NCBI GenBank assembly: GCA_031284275.1
Contig: JAITAD010000044.1
Coordinates: 1 to 33,141 of the forward strand
DNA: 33,141 nt
Source: Tannerellaceae bacterium
Lineage (GTDB): Bacteria > Bacteroidota > Bacteroidia > Bacteroidales > Tannerellaceae
Direction of reading: 5' to 3'
Shown piece after piece: positions 7,382 to 18,368 of this stretch. Each line of letters starts with the position of its first letter. Position 1 is the first letter of the stretch. The notes beneath the pieces are model-generated. The model did not search any database. It was given only the letters and a program-made list of their open reading frames with translations, and was not told the origin of the DNA. A program made the translations under genes and the position numbers.

Positions 7382-8458
7382 CTATGCCGCCTTCTCGATA
7401 TGAGAAGCGATAAAGTCGCCGACAACAGAGGTGGAGGAAGGGGTGACGGCAGGCGGAGCAATATCGGACGTGACAACGGAGGCGGCAATGGAGGCATCGA
7501 CGGCCTTCCGAATAAGGGCGGCCTCTTCCGGAAGATGGAAAGCATACTCGAACATGAGGGCGGCGGAGAGGATGGTGGCCAATGGATTGGCGATGTTCTT
7601 GCCGGCGGCCTGCGGGAAAGAGCCGTGAATGGGTTCAAAGACGGAGGTATGTACGCCGATGGAGGCAGATGGAAGCATACCGAGCGACCCTGTGATGACG
7701 GATGCTTCGTCGGTGAGGATGTCCCCGAACATGTTCTCGGTAACAAGCACGTCGAAATCGGCAGGGCTTTGGATAAGCCGCATGGCGGCATTATCGACGA
7801 ACATGTACTCGGTTTCGACGTCGGGGTACTCGGCGGATATCTCTTGCGCTGTCTGTCGCCAAAGACGGGAAGTGGCCAGGACGTTGGCCTTATCGACGAC
7901 GGTGAGCTTCCGTCGCCGGTTACGGGCGTATCCGTAGGCCAGATGTACGATACGGGCAATCTCTTCGCGGGTATAGACACAAGTGTCATAAGCGGTCGTA
8001 CCGTCCTCACTTCGCCCTTGCGGCTTCCCGAAGTAGAGGCCTCCCGTCAGTTCGCGAATACAGACTAAGTCTGCGCCTTTGACCAGGTCGGCACGAAGGG
8101 GGGATTTGTGGAGGAGGGTAGGGAAGGTGGTGACGGGGCGGATATTGGCATACAACCCGAGCTGCTTGCGCATGGCAAGCAAACCCTGTTCAGGCCGCAC
8201 CTTGGCGGCAGGGTTGTTGTCGTATTCCGGCGAACCGATGGCGCCAAAGAAAACGGCGTCACTCTCCATACAAAGGGCATGCGTGTCATCGGGGTAAGGA
8301 CTGCCCGTTTCCTTGATGGCTATCGCCCCGACAAGGGCTTCCCTCGCCTGTAATGCGTGCCCTTTCTTCCGACAGACGGCACGAACGGCTTTCATGCCTT
8401 GCTCTACAATCTCCGGCCCGATACCGTCACCGGACAACACTGCGATATTCAACTTCAT
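7382..8458 (-). CDS. leuB: 3-isopropylmalate dehydrogenase
   Basis: 358 residues. It oxidatively decarboxylates 3-isopropylmalate with NAD+ in leucine synthesis; cytosolic. Motifs: [11 protein letters not shown] (near 6-16), the substrate Arg-rich [10 protein letters not shown] (about 134-143), [14 protein letters not shown] with the catalytic Lys, [21 protein letters not shown] with [12 protein letters not shown] (metal-binding Asp residues), and [18 protein letters not shown] at the NAD site. The RELTGG form indicates LeuB and not isocitrate dehydrogenase. No leuA, leuC or leuD is nearby. It starts 7 bases after the stop of the giant BspA-like gene, an odd partner, and converges on imm17 with only three bases between. 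Confidence 0.97.
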   Translation of the reverse strand: MKLNIAVLSGDGIGPEIVEQGMKAVRAVCRKKGHALQAREALVGAIAIKETGSPYPDDTHALCMESDAVFFGAIGSPEYDNNPAAKVRPEQGLLAMRKQLGLYANIRPVTTFPTLLHKSPLRADLVKGADLVCIRELTGGLYFGKPQGRSEDGTTAYDTCVYTREEIARIVHLAYGYARNRRRKLTVVDKANVLATSRLWRQTAQEISAEYPDVETEYMFVDNAAMRLIQSPADFDVLVTENMFGDILTDEASVITGSLGMLPSASIGVHTSVFEPIHGSFPQAAGKNIANPLATILSAALMFEYAFHLPEEAALIRKAVDASIAASVVTSDIAPPAVTPSSTSVVGDFIASHIEKAA

Positions 8459-8465
8459 GCGTGCT

Positions 8466-11400
8466 TTACTTTACCACAAAGCGCCGGGATAACGCCCCAT
8501 CGCGCCCTTCGGCACGCAGGATATAGACGCCGGCAGGGAGGGAGAGCGGCTGATAAACGTCGTGGTCGTTCACTTGGAACTGTGTTTTGATTTGTCCCGT
8601 GAGGGCGAAGACGGCACAACGGTAACCATCCATACCGATGAGGTGCAAAGCGCCACGTTCGGGGATAATACTGCGTTCGACAGGGAAGACCTCCTCGTTT
8701 GCGGTTGTGGTGATGTAGGAAACGACGATGCGGTGCGTCTTGATGACACGGCCGTCCAGAGATTCGATGTAAAGGGTCGTTTCTCCGGCAAACAGCCCCT
8801 GTATGGTACAGATGTTTTCTGTCGTCGTACTCGGGACGATGGCGGCAATAGCAGGATTTTCGATACTCCACTTGACCCCCTGCAAGGTAGCGTCTGCAGG
8901 AAGTACGCCGGCCGTGATGGAAGCTTGCCATCCACAGGAAACCCGCGTAAGGTCAGAGGAAGAAACGATATCTGTGGCAAAAGTCATTACGGAAACCTCG
9001 CAGGCGGTGGAGGTATATTGACCATCAACCGTTCGGGCGTAGATACGGACAGGAATGCCGGGTTTCGTATCCGCCCATGCAGTGATTACACCGTGATAAA
9101 CCGAAACGAGTTCGGGATCGGAACTGAACCATTGGAGTTCACGGTCGGGAATGGTGGGCGGGGAGTTGGGGTCAAGGTACATCAAGACGTTGAGGGTATG
9201 GGTTTCTCCCTTAGCCATGAGCCGGACGTTTTCGGTGATAAAAAGTCCATCGACGGGGTCTACGACCGTAACACGGACGGTATCCGTAAGGCAACCGTCT
9301 TCGGAAGCGATGATGATGTCGGCCTGCCCCTTAACGATACCGGCGGAAACAAGCCCCGTAACGGAGTCCACTTTGGCCACAAGGGTGTCGGAACTCGACC
9401 ATCGGAAAGCGCCGAGCGCAGGCACATCCTCAGGGAGGACGGTGTAGAGCAATTGCAGGGGGACATTGACGGGAATGGATTGCGGCTCGTGGGGAGTGAT
9501 GGTTACTTGCGCCACGTGGACAATGAAAGACATACTGACAAGCGGATCGGACGAGAGGGTACCGGTGAGGACGATGTGCCCGGGGGCTATGGCATTGATG
9601 TGGGCATCGTCATCAATTGCCGCTATTTCGGGGTCGGAAGATACCCACTGCACGGGGGTGGGGACACCACGTACGATAAGGTCGGCAGGAAGCGCAAGCG
9701 AACCGCCGACGGATATCTTGGTGTCAATAACGGGACGCTGTATAACGCTGATGGGGATAGAGCGGGTTATCGCTTCCGGATACGCCAACAGAGCGGCGGT
9801 AATGATCACTTCACCCGGCTGTATCCCCGTGACGATACCCGTGACGGGATCGACGGTGGCGATGGAGGGGTCGGAAGATGTCCATACCAGCGTGGTATCT
9901 TTACCTGCCTTAGGAATAAGCTTGGCCGAGAGGGCGAGATTGTCGCCGGTAAGGACGTTTGCCGTAGGGGCAGAAACAATGAGATTGGTAATGTGTAAGG
10001 TATATTGGGTAAAGATGGTGCGGTCTTTGTTGAGGGCGGCGGTGATAGTGGTCGTCCCCGGAGCGATGGGCGTGACAAATCCGCGATCGTCAATCTCGGC
10101 GACGTGCAAAGAGTCGCTTGTCCAGACGATGACATCGTCATCCACCCAAGGTATTACAGTGGCTTTCAATTGGAGGGTAGAGTCTTCTATCCACAGTCGG
10201 TCGCTCTCGGCGCCGGTAACGGTTACTCCTGTAACGACGAAATAACCTGTTCCAGAAATGGAAGAATCCACACTCCCTCGAATGGTCACAGACCCGGGAT
10301 GTACGCCGTATGCTACGTAAGATCCGGCGTTGTTTCCTTCTCCGGCAACCCAATTTACCCATGCCATCCCACCGTCGTCACTACTGACATCCCAAGTGAG
10401 CGCTCCTCCTTCGATAATACCGGAAGGTTTGGTAGTCGCCTGTATATACAGCGTTCCGTCAAGCGGGATACGGTTGCTGTAAGAGGTGATACTTGTGATT
10501 TCAGTGACGGTGAGCGTATAGTGTCCGGTTCTCTGGTTACCGAATGCCGCTTCGGCGCTAATATCTACCGAACCTAAGCCTCCGACAGACTTTACCTCAC
10601 CCGTTATGGAATCTATCGTGACGATGGAAGGATCGGAAGAATACCATTTAACCTCAGGGCGGGTAGCAGAAGCGGGGACGACTTCAAAGGTGAATCGTGC
10701 GGAACCACCACGAGCGATGTAGGGGCCGGTGTAGGATGAATATGTGGCGTCACGGCGGACAATTATCTCATCCGGTGGAACATGGGCAACAGCCACCAAA
10801 TGCCTTTGACTGCCGTACTCAACGGACTTTCCCTGTGCATTCATGCGGGTATCCCGCCTCCACTCGAAGTGAAAACCCCGTTCTCCCGTCAATGGCTGAC
10901 CGTCTACGGTAGCGCGGAAAGCGTTGACGTTCTGCAAGGTATCCCCCCAAGTGGAAAGAACAACATACTCCACGCCGGGATCCCATACCGGAAGGTCGAA
11001 CGTCACCGTACCGAGAGCATTCACATCGCTAACGCTGATAGGGGCATAGGAGTTGAGAACGGCATCATGGAAAGTAACGCATCCGTGGGGAACAGTCAGC
11101 GATTCCCGTATCTCGACCTTTCCTTTAAGGGTAAAGGCACCGGTCAGGACAGCCGGCCGTTGGAAAGTGACGTCCGTGACGGAGGTATAATCCCAGTCGG
11201 CGGTCAGAAAACCACGCACCTCCACACCGGAGACGTTCATGTGACTCAGGTTCACTTTGACGGGATCGGCGCCTATGGAGTTGCCGATGATTAAAGCGGG
11301 TTTACCGGCCAGTGTGGGGTTATTTGTCAATTTCAACGAAGAGGAATTGCCGGCCGGCGGGCCATTCGGTTCCTCTATACCGAGATAACCGCCGATGATG

Positions 11401-12890
11401 GAACCATGCGAGAGATGGATGCTCCCCGCCGTTGCCGTATAGCTTATCGCTTCCATGCGCACATAGGCGGAATCGGCATAGTTTTCATCTTCCTGAACGA
11501 TCTTTTCCAACTCTTGGGCGGCTTTTTCCAATGACCGGAAAGCTGTCGCCCAAGTGTGGCCGTTTTCGCCACTGGTGTTATCCAACCCGTCGTGCCGGAC
11601 GTAAAAAGAAACGGGATCAAGGGATGGGTGACGGACAATAACGATACCGAGCGTAGAAAGCGAGGGGTCCAAATGTATGTCCGTCCATACGTCCCACGTA
11701 TCGTCAATAAGCTTCCAACACCCTTCAAAAGCAGACGCTCCTACCGTAAGCAAGCGCTTGCCTACGGTAACCTTATCCAGATTCGAACAACCGTAAAACG
11801 TGTAAGGGGGTATGTCTTCTATTCGGTCGGATATCACCAGTTCGGTAAGGTTCTTGCAAGCGGAGAAAGCGCCGGTAGAAGGACCGGGAACCGGTGAGGG
11901 GTGATAAACGATGAACTCGCTCAGACACAGCGGAAGTTTCAGATAGGTGATCCCTATGTTGTGAAAAGCTGCCGGCCCAATGTAACGCAGGCCTGCCGGA
12001 AAGTCCAACGTACCGCCCAACCCCGTACAACCGGAAAAAGCGCTTGCGCCTATTCTCCACAAACCGACGCCAAAGTCGATGTCATTCAACTTGGAACAAC
12101 CTTCAAAGGCACCCTTCCCCTCACCCTGCGGAAAGTTTACGCCGGTTTCATCGGCAGGAAAGTCATCTCCCTGTATGACGGAGACATAATCGCCGATACG
12201 CAGCGTACCCGTAAAGCCGCAGTTGTAAAACGTCCCCGGCGCTATCACGCGGAGATCGATCGGCAGGTAGAGTTCATTACTGAGGCCGGAGTCTCCACTG
12301 AAAGCGTAGGCACCGATACTCTTCACCTTGATACCGTTGAATACCAAAGCGGTGAGATGCTTACAATCCTGAAAAGCGCTTATGCCTATGTTCTCTACGT
12401 TAGCCGATATGTTCAGTGTACCGGAGAGCGAACTGCAATTGAAGAAAGCACTGTCATGAATGGATTTCAGCGGTAATGGAAAAGTTATGCTTTGCAGTTT
12501 CCCGCAATTCTTAAAAGCGGCGATGCCGACTACTTCCAAAGCATCGGGCAGGAGAATCTGTTCCAACGAGGTAAGGTCGGAAAAGGCGTTGGCGCAAAGG
12601 GTATCCGACTTGTCCCCCTCGAGGGTCGTCAATTTCAGGTCTTTGAGGTCGATATAGGCTAAGCGGGAAAAATGTTCTTTGAGAAAGAGGATATCTTCCG
12701 CAGGCAAGGTACCTGAAACTTTGAGGTGCGTCAGGAGTGCAGGGGTATATTCTTCCGCCAGTTTGACGAGCGCATTCGAGCTTCCGGTAACGGTTACTTC
12801 AACGATATCAGCGGTTGCAGGCGTAACGAAGCCCCCTCCCCAGCCGGCGGCAAGGACAATAAGACGAAGAAGCTGTCTCTTCACTTTCAT
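8466..12890 (-). CDS. Giant BspA-like leucine-rich-repeat adhesin with Big_2 repeats and T9SS sorting domain
   Basis: 1474 residues. Signal peptide about 1-27 (ends TPATA-D). Residues 100-400 hold BspA-type (LRR_5) repeats, with recurring AF.NC.KL..I.FP..L..I..SAF units. Residues 420-700 look like a beta-helix/pectin-lyase-like insert: [20 protein letters not shown], then runs such as [16 protein letters not shown]. Residues 705-1392 carry eight Ig-like Big_2 units, most with W.SSDP.IA.ID..G.V (near 749, 832, 922, 1002, 1081, 1163, 1253, 1340). Residues 1398-1474 form a T9SS type A sorting domain ([22 protein letters not shown]). The order LRR, Ig repeats, sorting domain resembles Tannerella forsythia BspA, a surface adhesin; the adhesin role here is by analogy. 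The gene is intact with no internal stop. leuB follows 7 bases downstream. Confidence 0.93.
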   Translation of the reverse strand: MKVKRQLLRLIVLAAGWGGGFVTPATADIVEVTVTGSSNALVKLAEEYTPALLTHLKVSGTLPAEDILFLKEHFSRLAYIDLKDLKLTTLEGDKSDTLCANAFSDLTSLEQILLPDALEVVGIAAFKNCGKLQSITFPLPLKSIHDSAFFNCSSLSGTLNISANVENIGISAFQDCKHLTALVFNGIKVKSIGAYAFSGDSGLSNELYLPIDLRVIAPGTFYNCGFTGTLRIGDYVSVIQGDDFPADETGVNFPQGEGKGAFEGCSKLNDIDFGVGLWRIGASAFSGCTGLGGTLDFPAGLRYIGPAAFHNIGITYLKLPLCLSEFIVYHPSPVPGPSTGAFSACKNLTELVISDRIEDIPPYTFYGCSNLDKVTVGKRLLTVGASAFEGCWKLIDDTWDVWTDIHLDPSLSTLGIVIVRHPSLDPVSFYVRHDGLDNTSGENGHTWATAFRSLEKAAQELEKIVQEDENYADSAYVRMEAISYTATAGSIHLSHGSIIGGYLGIEEPNGPPAGNSSSLKLTNNPTLAGKPALIIGNSIGADPVKVNLSHMNVSGVEVRGFLTADWDYTSVTDVTFQRPAVLTGAFTLKGKVEIRESLTVPHGCVTFHDAVLNSYAPISVSDVNALGTVTFDLPVWDPGVEYVVLSTWGDTLQNVNAFRATVDGQPLTGERGFHFEWRRDTRMNAQGKSVEYGSQRHLVAVAHVPPDEIIVRRDATYSSYTGPYIARGGSARFTFEVVPASATRPEVKWYSSDPSIVTIDSITGEVKSVGGLGSVDISAEAAFGNQRTGHYTLTVTEITSITSYSNRIPLDGTLYIQATTKPSGIIEGGALTWDVSSDDGGMAWVNWVAGEGNNAGSYVAYGVHPGSVTIRGSVDSSISGTGYFVVTGVTVTGAESDRLWIEDSTLQLKATVIPWVDDDVIVWTSDSLHVAEIDDRGFVTPIAPGTTTITAALNKDRTIFTQYTLHITNLIVSAPTANVLTGDNLALSAKLIPKAGKDTTLVWTSSDPSIATVDPVTGIVTGIQPGEVIITAALLAYPEAITRSIPISVIQRPVIDTKISVGGSLALPADLIVRGVPTPVQWVSSDPEIAAIDDDAHINAIAPGHIVLTGTLSSDPLVSMSFIVHVAQVTITPHEPQSIPVNVPLQLLYTVLPEDVPALGAFRWSSSDTLVAKVDSVTGLVSAGIVKGQADIIIASEDGCLTDTVRVTVVDPVDGLFITENVRLMAKGETHTLNVLMYLDPNSPPTIPDRELQWFSSDPELVSVYHGVITAWADTKPGIPVRIYARTVDGQYTSTACEVSVMTFATDIVSSSDLTRVSCGWQASITAGVLPADATLQGVKWSIENPAIAAIVPSTTTENICTIQGLFAGETTLYIESLDGRVIKTHRIVVSYITTTANEEVFPVERSIIPERGALHLIGMDGYRCAVFALTGQIKTQFQVNDHDVYQPLSLPAGVYILRAEGRDGALSRRFVVK

Positions 12891-12945
12891 AGCGCTCTAC
12901 TGTTAGGGTGTGCTCACACCACGGCTAAACTAATCTACCACGGTG

Positions 12946-12953
12946 CGAAATTA
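12946..12953 (-). promoter_or_regulatory. Possible promoter element of the BspA-like gene (TAATTTCG)
   Basis: One base off TAnnTTTG, 55 bases upstream of the ATG at 12890, in the 257-base gap divergent from ychF. The rest of that gap (12891-13147) holds the ychF promoter and no gene I can support. Confidence 0.3.
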
Positions 12954-13066
12954 TACTTTTTGGGAGATATTACCACGCTCGGAACGCAAACTTTACAAGG
13001 CAGCAACCCTTGTTCCGCCGAGAAAACTTTTCTACGACGCAGGGCGGGGACTGTCGCCGCTTATCT

Positions 13067-13074
13067 TACCTTTG
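13067..13074 (+). promoter_or_regulatory. Bacteroidetes -7 promoter element TACCTTTG for ychF-typA
   Basis: A perfect TAnnTTTG match 73 bases before the ychF ATG. It is directly followed by GCGGCGCAAA, making the small palindrome TTTGC-GGC-GCAAA at 13071-13083 around the start of transcription. Confidence 0.65.
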
Positions 13075-13147
13075 CGGCGCAAAAAGAGAGGTCGGCTTGT
13101 CCGACAAGGTTTATGTTACGTTGTTCATCCATATCGCCAATCAAAAA

Positions 13148-14251
13148 ATGTCTTTACAATGCGGCATCGTAGGCCTTCCGAACGTAGGGAAGTCCACGTT
13201 ATTTAATTGTCTGTCGAGCGCAAAGGCGCAGTCGGCGAACTTCCCTTTTTGCACGATAGAGCCTAACGTGGGTGTCATTACCGTGCCTGACGAGCGGCTG
13301 AGCAAACTCACGGAGATGCTTCATCCCGGCCGCGTGGTGCCGGCTACGGTCGAAATCGTAGACATTGCGGGACTGGTTAAGGGTGCGAGCAAAGGGGAAG
13401 GATTGGGGAACAAGTTCCTGGCCAACATTCGCGAAACGGATGCCATCATCCACGTCCTGCGCTGTTTCGAGGATGCGAACATCGTGCATGTGGACGGCGG
13501 GGTAGACCCCGTTCGCGACAAGGAAATTATTGACGCCGAGTTACAAATCAAAGATCTCGAGACCATAGAAGGACGGATTGCCAAAGTTCAAAAGCAAGCG
13601 CAGACGGGAGGCGACAAGCAGGCGCAGCTCGCATATGAGGTGCTCCTCCGTTTCAAACAGGCGCTGGAACAGGGAAAGAGCGCCCGCAGCGTCCGTTTCG
13701 ATACGCCTGCCGAATGGCGCATGGCTCACGACTGCTTTCTGCTGACGGCTAAGCCCGTTATGTACGTATGTAACGTAGACGAAGCTTCCGCCGCTGCGGG
13801 GAACGCCCATGTGGAGGCCGTCCGCCGGGCAGTAGCGGGCGAAGATGCCGAGATACTCGTTCTGGCAGCCAAGATAGAAAGCGAAATTGCCGAGTTCGAG
13901 GGCTTTGAGGAGCGGCAAATGTTCCTTGAAAGCATAGGGTTACAGGAATCGGGGGTGAACCGTCTGGTCAAGGCGGCTTATCGGTTGCTCAATCTGGAGA
14001 CGTTCCTCACGGCCGGCCCCAAGGAAGTCCATGCGTGGCCTTTCCCGCGGGGCAGTAAGGCGCCGATTTGTGCCGGCATCATCCACACCGATTTCGAGAA
14101 AGGGTTCATTCGCGCCGAGGTGATAAAATATGACGACTATGTCCGTTACGGCTCCGAAAATGCCGTCAAGGAGTCCGGACGGATGAGTGTCGAGGGTAAG
14201 GATTATATCGTGCAGGACGGCGACATTATGCACTTCCGCTTTAACGTATAG
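13148..14251 (+). CDS. ychF: Redox-regulated ATPase YchF (Obg-like)
   Basis: 367 residues from the ATG at 13148 ([17 protein letters not shown]). The frame is open 138 bases further upstream but that part covers the promoter. YchF/OLA1 is a ribosome-associated P-loop ATPase of the TRAFAC class. P-loop GLPNVGKST (9-17), Walker [11 protein letters not shown] (72-81) and NVDE at 209-212 in place of the GTPase NKxD, the change that gives ATP preference, are all visible. A coiled-coil helical insertion covers about 125-180 and a C-terminal TGS domain about 282-366 ([12 protein letters not shown] to DIMHFRFNV). typA follows after 22 bases and is probably co-transcribed. Confidence 0.97.
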   Translation: MSLQCGIVGLPNVGKSTLFNCLSSAKAQSANFPFCTIEPNVGVITVPDERLSKLTEMLHPGRVVPATVEIVDIAGLVKGASKGEGLGNKFLANIRETDAIIHVLRCFEDANIVHVDGGVDPVRDKEIIDAELQIKDLETIEGRIAKVQKQAQTGGDKQAQLAYEVLLRFKQALEQGKSARSVRFDTPAEWRMAHDCFLLTAKPVMYVCNVDEASAAAGNAHVEAVRRAVAGEDAEILVLAAKIESEIAEFEGFEERQMFLESIGLQESGVNRLVKAAYRLLNLETFLTAGPKEVHAWPFPRGSKAPICAGIIHTDFEKGFIRAEVIKYDDYVRYGSENAVKESGRMSVEGKDYIVQDGDIMHFRFNV

Positions 14252-14273
14252 CTTAAATAACATAAAACGACGC

Positions 14274-16070
14274 ATGGAGAATATCCGAAACATTGCCATT
14301 ATTGCGCATGTAGACCACGGTAAGACGACGCTTGTAGACAAGATGTTGCTTGCCGGTAAACTTTTTCGTACCGGACAGGCGGAGCCTGACCTCTTTCTCG
14401 ACAACAACGATCTCGAGCGCGAACGGGGCATTACCATCCTCTCCAAAAACGTTTCCATCCTTTATCGAGATTGCAAGATCAACATCATCGATACTCCCGG
14501 CCATGCGGACTTTGGTGGTGAAGTAGAACGCGTCCTCAACATGGCAGACGGTTGTTTGTTGTTGGTGGACGCCTTTGAGGGTCCGATGCCTCAAACGCGT
14601 TTTGTCCTGCAAAAGGCCATCATGTTGGGATTAAAACCCATTGTGGTCATTAATAAGGTAGACAAGCCGAACTGCCGTCCTTCCGAAGTGCAGGAGATGG
14701 TGTTCGACCTGATGTACAGCCTGAATGCTACGGAGGAGCAGTTGGACTTCCCCACTATCTACGGTTCCGCCAAACAGGGATGGATGTCAGACGACTGGCG
14801 CAAGCCGTCCTCCGACATACTGCCGTTGCTCGACGCTATAGTGCGGTTCATTCCTGCACCGCAGGTGTTGGACGGTCCTTCGCAGATGCTTATCACCTCG
14901 CTTGACTACTCCAAGTACGTCGGACGTATTGCGGTAGGTCGCGTCCATCGTGGCGAGCTGCGCGAAGGGCAGGAGATAGCGCTTTGCAAACGTGACGGCT
15001 CCGTAGCCAAATCCGTCATCAAGGAAGTGGACGTTTTCGAAGGTTTGGGAAGGACACGGGTACATTCCGTCCGTTCGGGTGACATTTGCGCCCTCGTCGG
15101 CATAGAAGATTTTGAGATTGGGGAGACGGTTGCCGAACAGGCTACGCCTGAGGCGTTACCATCGATTGCCATCGACGAGCCGACGATGTCCATGCTCTTT
15201 ACCATCAATAATTCTCCGTTTTTCGGTAAGGACGGGAAATATGTCACTTCGCGTCATATCTTTGACCGTCTTACGCGCGAGTTGGATAAAAACCTTGCCT
15301 TGCGCCTCACCCCTACCGATTCCGCCGATGCGTGGACGGTTTTCGGGCGAGGTATCCTCCACCTCTCCATCCTGATAGAGACCATGCGCCGTGAGGGGTA
15401 TGAACTTCAAGTAGGCCAGCCTCAAGTGATTATCCGCATGATCAACGGGCAACGTTGCGAACCTGTAGAACAGCTCACCGTCAATCTTCCCGAAGAGACG
15501 GCCAGCCGTGTGATAGACGTCGTTACCCGCCGCAAGGGCGAAATGGATATCATGGAGAATCGGGCAGGACGCGTCTATCTGGAGTTTACCATTCCTTCGC
15601 GCGGGATCATCGGGTTGAACAACACGCTGCTCACACTGTCTGCCGGAGAGGCCGTTATCGCCCATCGTTTTCTCGAATACCGTCCGTGGCGTGGAGACAT
15701 CGATCGGCGAACGAACGGTTCGATCATAGCTATGGAAACGGGGACGGCTTTTGCCTATGCGTTGAACAATTTGCAGTCGCGCGGCCGCTTTTTCATCGCT
15801 CCGGGCGATGAGGTTTATGCCGGACAGGTCGTCGGAGAACATACGAAAGAGGGCGACTTGGTCGTAAATGTCACCAAATCGAAAAAATTGACCAACATGC
15901 GGGCTTCCGGTTCCGACGACAAGGTCTCTCTTGCCCCACCGGTCGTCTTCAGCCTCGAAGATGCGCTCGAATACATCAAAGCCGACGAGTACGTGGAAGT
16001 AACGCCCAACCACATGCGTATGCGCAAGACCGTCCTTGACGAAAACGAACGGAAACGTATCTCCCGCTGA
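14274..16070 (+). CDS. typA: Translational GTPase TypA/BipA
   Basis: 598 residues from the ATG at 14274 ([18 protein letters not shown]). An in-frame start 87 bases earlier lies inside ychF and adds no family sequence. TypA is an EF-G-like GTPase that binds the 70S ribosome and helps 50S assembly and stress responses. G1 AHVDHGKT (11-18), G2 within [10 protein letters not shown]3 DTPGH (73-77) and G4 NKVD (127-130) are intact. Domain II follows from about 200, the EF-G III/V-like domains from 300 to 480 ([27 protein letters not shown]), and the TypA-specific C-terminal domain to the end ([27 protein letters not shown]). It converges on the glucosaminidase gene with eight bases between the two stops. 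Confidence 0.98.
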   Translation: MENIRNIAIIAHVDHGKTTLVDKMLLAGKLFRTGQAEPDLFLDNNDLERERGITILSKNVSILYRDCKINIIDTPGHADFGGEVERVLNMADGCLLLVDAFEGPMPQTRFVLQKAIMLGLKPIVVINKVDKPNCRPSEVQEMVFDLMYSLNATEEQLDFPTIYGSAKQGWMSDDWRKPSSDILPLLDAIVRFIPAPQVLDGPSQMLITSLDYSKYVGRIAVGRVHRGELREGQEIALCKRDGSVAKSVIKEVDVFEGLGRTRVHSVRSGDICALVGIEDFEIGETVAEQATPEALPSIAIDEPTMSMLFTINNSPFFGKDGKYVTSRHIFDRLTRELDKNLALRLTPTDSADAWTVFGRGILHLSILIETMRREGYELQVGQPQVIIRMINGQRCEPVEQLTVNLPEETASRVIDVVTRRKGEMDIMENRAGRVYLEFTIPSRGIIGLNNTLLTLSAGEAVIAHRFLEYRPWRGDIDRRTNGSIIAMETGTAFAYALNNLQSRGRFFIAPGDEVYAGQVVGEHTKEGDLVVNVTKSKKLTNMRASGSDDKVSLAPPVVFSLEDALEYIKADEYVEVTPNHMRMRKTVLDENERKRISR

Positions 16071-16078
16071 ACGGAACG

Positions 16079-16993
16079 CTAACGGAGTTTTAGGACGTCG
16101 CCTTCTTGGGGGACGTAGTCGTTATCCTTACGGTTCTGTTTATAGAGGTTCTTCAGGCGGATACCGTAAGTTTGCGAGATGGAGTGCATGGACTCACCTT
16201 GCTTGACGGTATGGGTGCGGTTAGGCTTGGCGGCTTTCCCTTTCTTCTTTTTCAGGTAGACGAAATCGTCGGTTTTCAAAGTATATGACGGGGGGACTTC
16301 GTTGTATTTCTGCAAGGTCTTGGCTTTGAGGCCTAAATCGGCGGCGATACGTTCGAAGTCGTCGTCGGCAAGCGGGTGAACATAGGGGAGGCCGTTGTTT
16401 TTGAGGATGGTGTGTTTGTATTGGAGAAGGTTTTCGAAGGCGTCCTTGCGTGCCCTGCGACTGAGCGACTGGTTGAGATTTTTCCCTTTATCGAACTGAT
16501 GAAGGTCATATTCTTCGATGAGTTTGATCAGTTTGACGGCGTAGGCCTTGTCGGTTGCGTAACCGCAAGATTGCAGTCCGTGCGCCCATCCTTTATAATC
16601 GGTCACCTTGTATTTGAAAAGGGAGGCGTAGCGAGGACGTTCCAGAAAACGGGAATGGTCTTCGTAAGAGTCTTCCACTTTCCTGTATTTCCGAAAACAT
16701 TCGCCTTTATTGTCGTCGTCGTGATAGACCCGTCCTCCTTTCCAGTTGGGATGGCATTTGATACCGAAGTGGTTGTTCGACTTGCGGGCGAGATCACTCT
16801 GTCCGGCGCCCGATTCCATGATCCCCTGTGCGAGGGTGATACTTGCCGGTATGCGGTATTTATTACGTTGTTCGATAGCGAGAGAGGCGTATTTCTGGAT
16901 GTATTTCCGGCAGGATTCATTCGTATAGGCAACGGCCGGAAAGCTCGCAGCCAAGTACAGGATGGAGGCGAGAAAGGTTAAGGCTATTCTCAT
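16079..16993 (-). CDS. Exported N-acetylglucosaminidase with LysM
   Basis: 304 residues. Signal peptide about 1-22 (ends PAVA-YTNES). Residues 28-170 form a glucosaminidase domain (FlgJ/LytG-like, GH73-type): YRIPASITLAQGIMESGAGQ with the likely catalytic Glu60, then NNHFGIKCH, GECFRKYRKVEDSYEDHSRF and a YATDKAYAVKL segment. A degenerate LysM-like unit sits near 210-250 (FERIAADLGLKAKTLQKYNE) and a good LysM at about 260-304 (HTVKQGESMHSISQTYGI). It probably cleaves GlcNAc-MurNAc bonds in the periplasm during growth or division. It lies 24 bases downstream of the CorC-type gene and is probably in its operon. Confidence 0.93.
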   Translation of the reverse strand: MRIALTFLASILYLAASFPAVAYTNESCRKYIQKYASLAIEQRNKYRIPASITLAQGIMESGAGQSDLARKSNNHFGIKCHPNWKGGRVYHDDDNKGECFRKYRKVEDSYEDHSRFLERPRYASLFKYKVTDYKGWAHGLQSCGYATDKAYAVKLIKLIEEYDLHQFDKGKNLNQSLSRRARKDAFENLLQYKHTILKNNGLPYVHPLADDDFERIAADLGLKAKTLQKYNEVPPSYTLKTDDFVYLKKKKGKAAKPNRTHTVKQGESMHSISQTYGIRLKNLYKQNRKDNDYVPQEGDVLKLR

Positions 16994-17017
16994 GTCGTAA
17001 TCGTTATTTGCAGATGA

Positions 17018-18283
17018 TTATCTTTTCTTTACCAGCACTTTGTCTATACGTGTGCCGTCCATGTCCACGATTTCAAAGTCGAAGCCACACCATGTGAACC
17101 GTTCTCCCGTGCGGGGCACATGTTCGAGGAGTTCGAGGATGAGGCCGCTCAACGTGTTGTGTTCATGTTCGGCGTAAAGGTCTTCGGCATCGAAGTGGGA
17201 TAGAAAGTCGTAAAAGGACAACTGTCCATCGACAAGCCAGCTCCCGTCGGTACGCTGTACAAGGTCGGGTTCCTCTCCGGCTTCGGATATTTGCCCTATC
17301 AGCCCTTCCATGATATCTTTGAGGGTGACGATACCCTGAATGGCGCCGAACTCGTCGGTAACGATACCATACTTGACACGGGCTTGCTTGAAGAGAGAAA
17401 GAGCGTTGTAGACACTCTGGCTTTCCGGCAGATATTCGGCAGGGCGGATAATCTGTTTGAGGGAGAAGTCGGGGTCGTTCAGGTGACGGAAGAGGTCTTT
17501 GAGATAGACTACGCCACAAAGCTCGTCCAACCGTTCGGAGGCGACGGGATAGATATTAAAGAGGCGGGACTGCATCTTACGGTGTATGACCTCAAGGCTG
17601 TCGTTGATGTCCAGCCACACCAATTCGTTCCGGTGCGTCATGATGGTGCCCAAGTTACGGTCGCCAAGATTAAAGACCCGTCCGACGATATCCTGTTCCA
17701 CTTGCTGTACTTCCCCATCGTCCAGCCCTTCCCTGACGATGGCTTTGATCTCTTCTTCCGTGACGTGGTTACCGTTCTTCCTGTGCAGTCTGAAGAGTCG
17801 AACAACCGCTTCGGTACTGCGCGTAAGCAGCCAGACAAAAGGGGCACAGGTTTTTGAAAGGACACGCATCGGGTGCGCCGACCATTTGGCTATCCGTTCG
17901 GCAAAACTCATACCGATGCGTTTGGGCACCAGTTCGCCAAACACCAGCGTGAGGAAAGTCACGGCAACGACGATCGTCGTCTTGGCGATAAAAAAAGCAT
18001 AGGGGTGCAACGGCTCCACTTGCCCGACGACATCGGCGAAACCGGCGGCAAAAGCCTCTCCGGAGTACAAGCCCGTCAAGATTCCCACGAGGGTGATACC
18101 GATTTGGATGGTAGAGAGGAAAGTGTCGGGACGACTCATCAAATCAAGCGCTTTTTGCGCTGACTTTATCCCCTTTTTTGCCTCAACTTCCAAGCGCGCT
18201 TTGCGTGCCGACACCAATGCGATTTCCGCCATGGACAGCGCCCCATTGAGAATGATGAGGCCTGCGATGATGACAATCTCCAT
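17018..18283 (-). CDS. CNNM/CorC-HlyC family transporter (DUF21-CBS-CorC_HlyC)
   Basis: 421 residues. The DUF21/CNNM membrane domain covers about 1-190, starting IVIIAGLIILNGALSMAEIALVSARKARLE, with the SMAE-type motif and the basic SARK; three to four helices. A CBS pair runs about 205-325 (GTIMTHRNELVWLDI, YGIVTDEFGAIQGIVTLKDI) and a CorC_HlyC C-terminal domain about 340-420 (SWLVDGQLSFYDFLSHF, TLSGLILELLEHVPRTGE). The family includes Mg2+/Co2+ exporters such as MpfA and CNNMs; the old haemolysin name is misleading. The start at 18283 is 16 bases after a TACCTTTG element. Divergent from the DUF177 operon. Confidence 0.94.
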   Translation of the reverse strand: MEIVIIAGLIILNGALSMAEIALVSARKARLEVEAKKGIKSAQKALDLMSRPDTFLSTIQIGITLVGILTGLYSGEAFAAGFADVVGQVEPLHPYAFFIAKTTIVVAVTFLTLVFGELVPKRIGMSFAERIAKWSAHPMRVLSKTCAPFVWLLTRSTEAVVRLFRLHRKNGNHVTEEEIKAIVREGLDDGEVQQVEQDIVGRVFNLGDRNLGTIMTHRNELVWLDINDSLEVIHRKMQSRLFNIYPVASERLDELCGVVYLKDLFRHLNDPDFSLKQIIRPAEYLPESQSVYNALSLFKQARVKYGIVTDEFGAIQGIVTLKDIMEGLIGQISEAGEEPDLVQRTDGSWLVDGQLSFYDFLSHFDAEDLYAEHEHNTLSGLILELLEHVPRTGERFTWCGFDFEIVDMDGTRIDKVLVKKR

Positions 18284-18299
18284 CCATTTTCTTTTGGGG

Positions 18300-18307
18300 C
18301 AAAGGTA
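18300..18307 (-). promoter_or_regulatory. Bacteroidetes -7 promoter element TACCTTTG (CorC-type gene)
   Basis: A perfect TAnnTTTG match 16 bases before the ATG at 18283. It is back to back with the element for the opposite operon, 20 bases apart. Confidence 0.65.
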
Positions 18308-18327
18308 ATGCTTTTGGTATTTATTGC

Positions 18328-18335
18328 TACTTTTG
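18328..18335 (+). promoter_or_regulatory. Bacteroidetes -7 promoter element TACTTTTG (DUF177-rpmF-fabH-era operon)
   Basis: A perfect TAnnTTTG match 33 bases before the ATG at 18369, followed by GCGGCGC as at ychF and queA. No -33 element at the expected spacing was found. Confidence 0.65.
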
Positions 18336-18368
18336 CGGCGCTTTCAAAGGAACAGACAAAGAGGCAAA

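Noticed and set aside
8562..9998. Plus-strand open frame of 478 residues
   Set aside because: Antisense to the Ig-like repeats of the BspA-like gene, where skewed codon use keeps the opposite frame open; Gly/Asp-rich low-complexity translation.
8466..12890. Repeats in the giant gene as a possible CRISPR or DNA repeat array
   Set aside because: The periodicity is at protein level (LRR and Ig-like units) with diverged DNA; no identical repeats with spacers.
14187..14273. 29-residue N-terminal extension of typA
   Set aside because: It lies inside ychF and adds no TypA-like sequence; the ATG at 14274 matches the family start.
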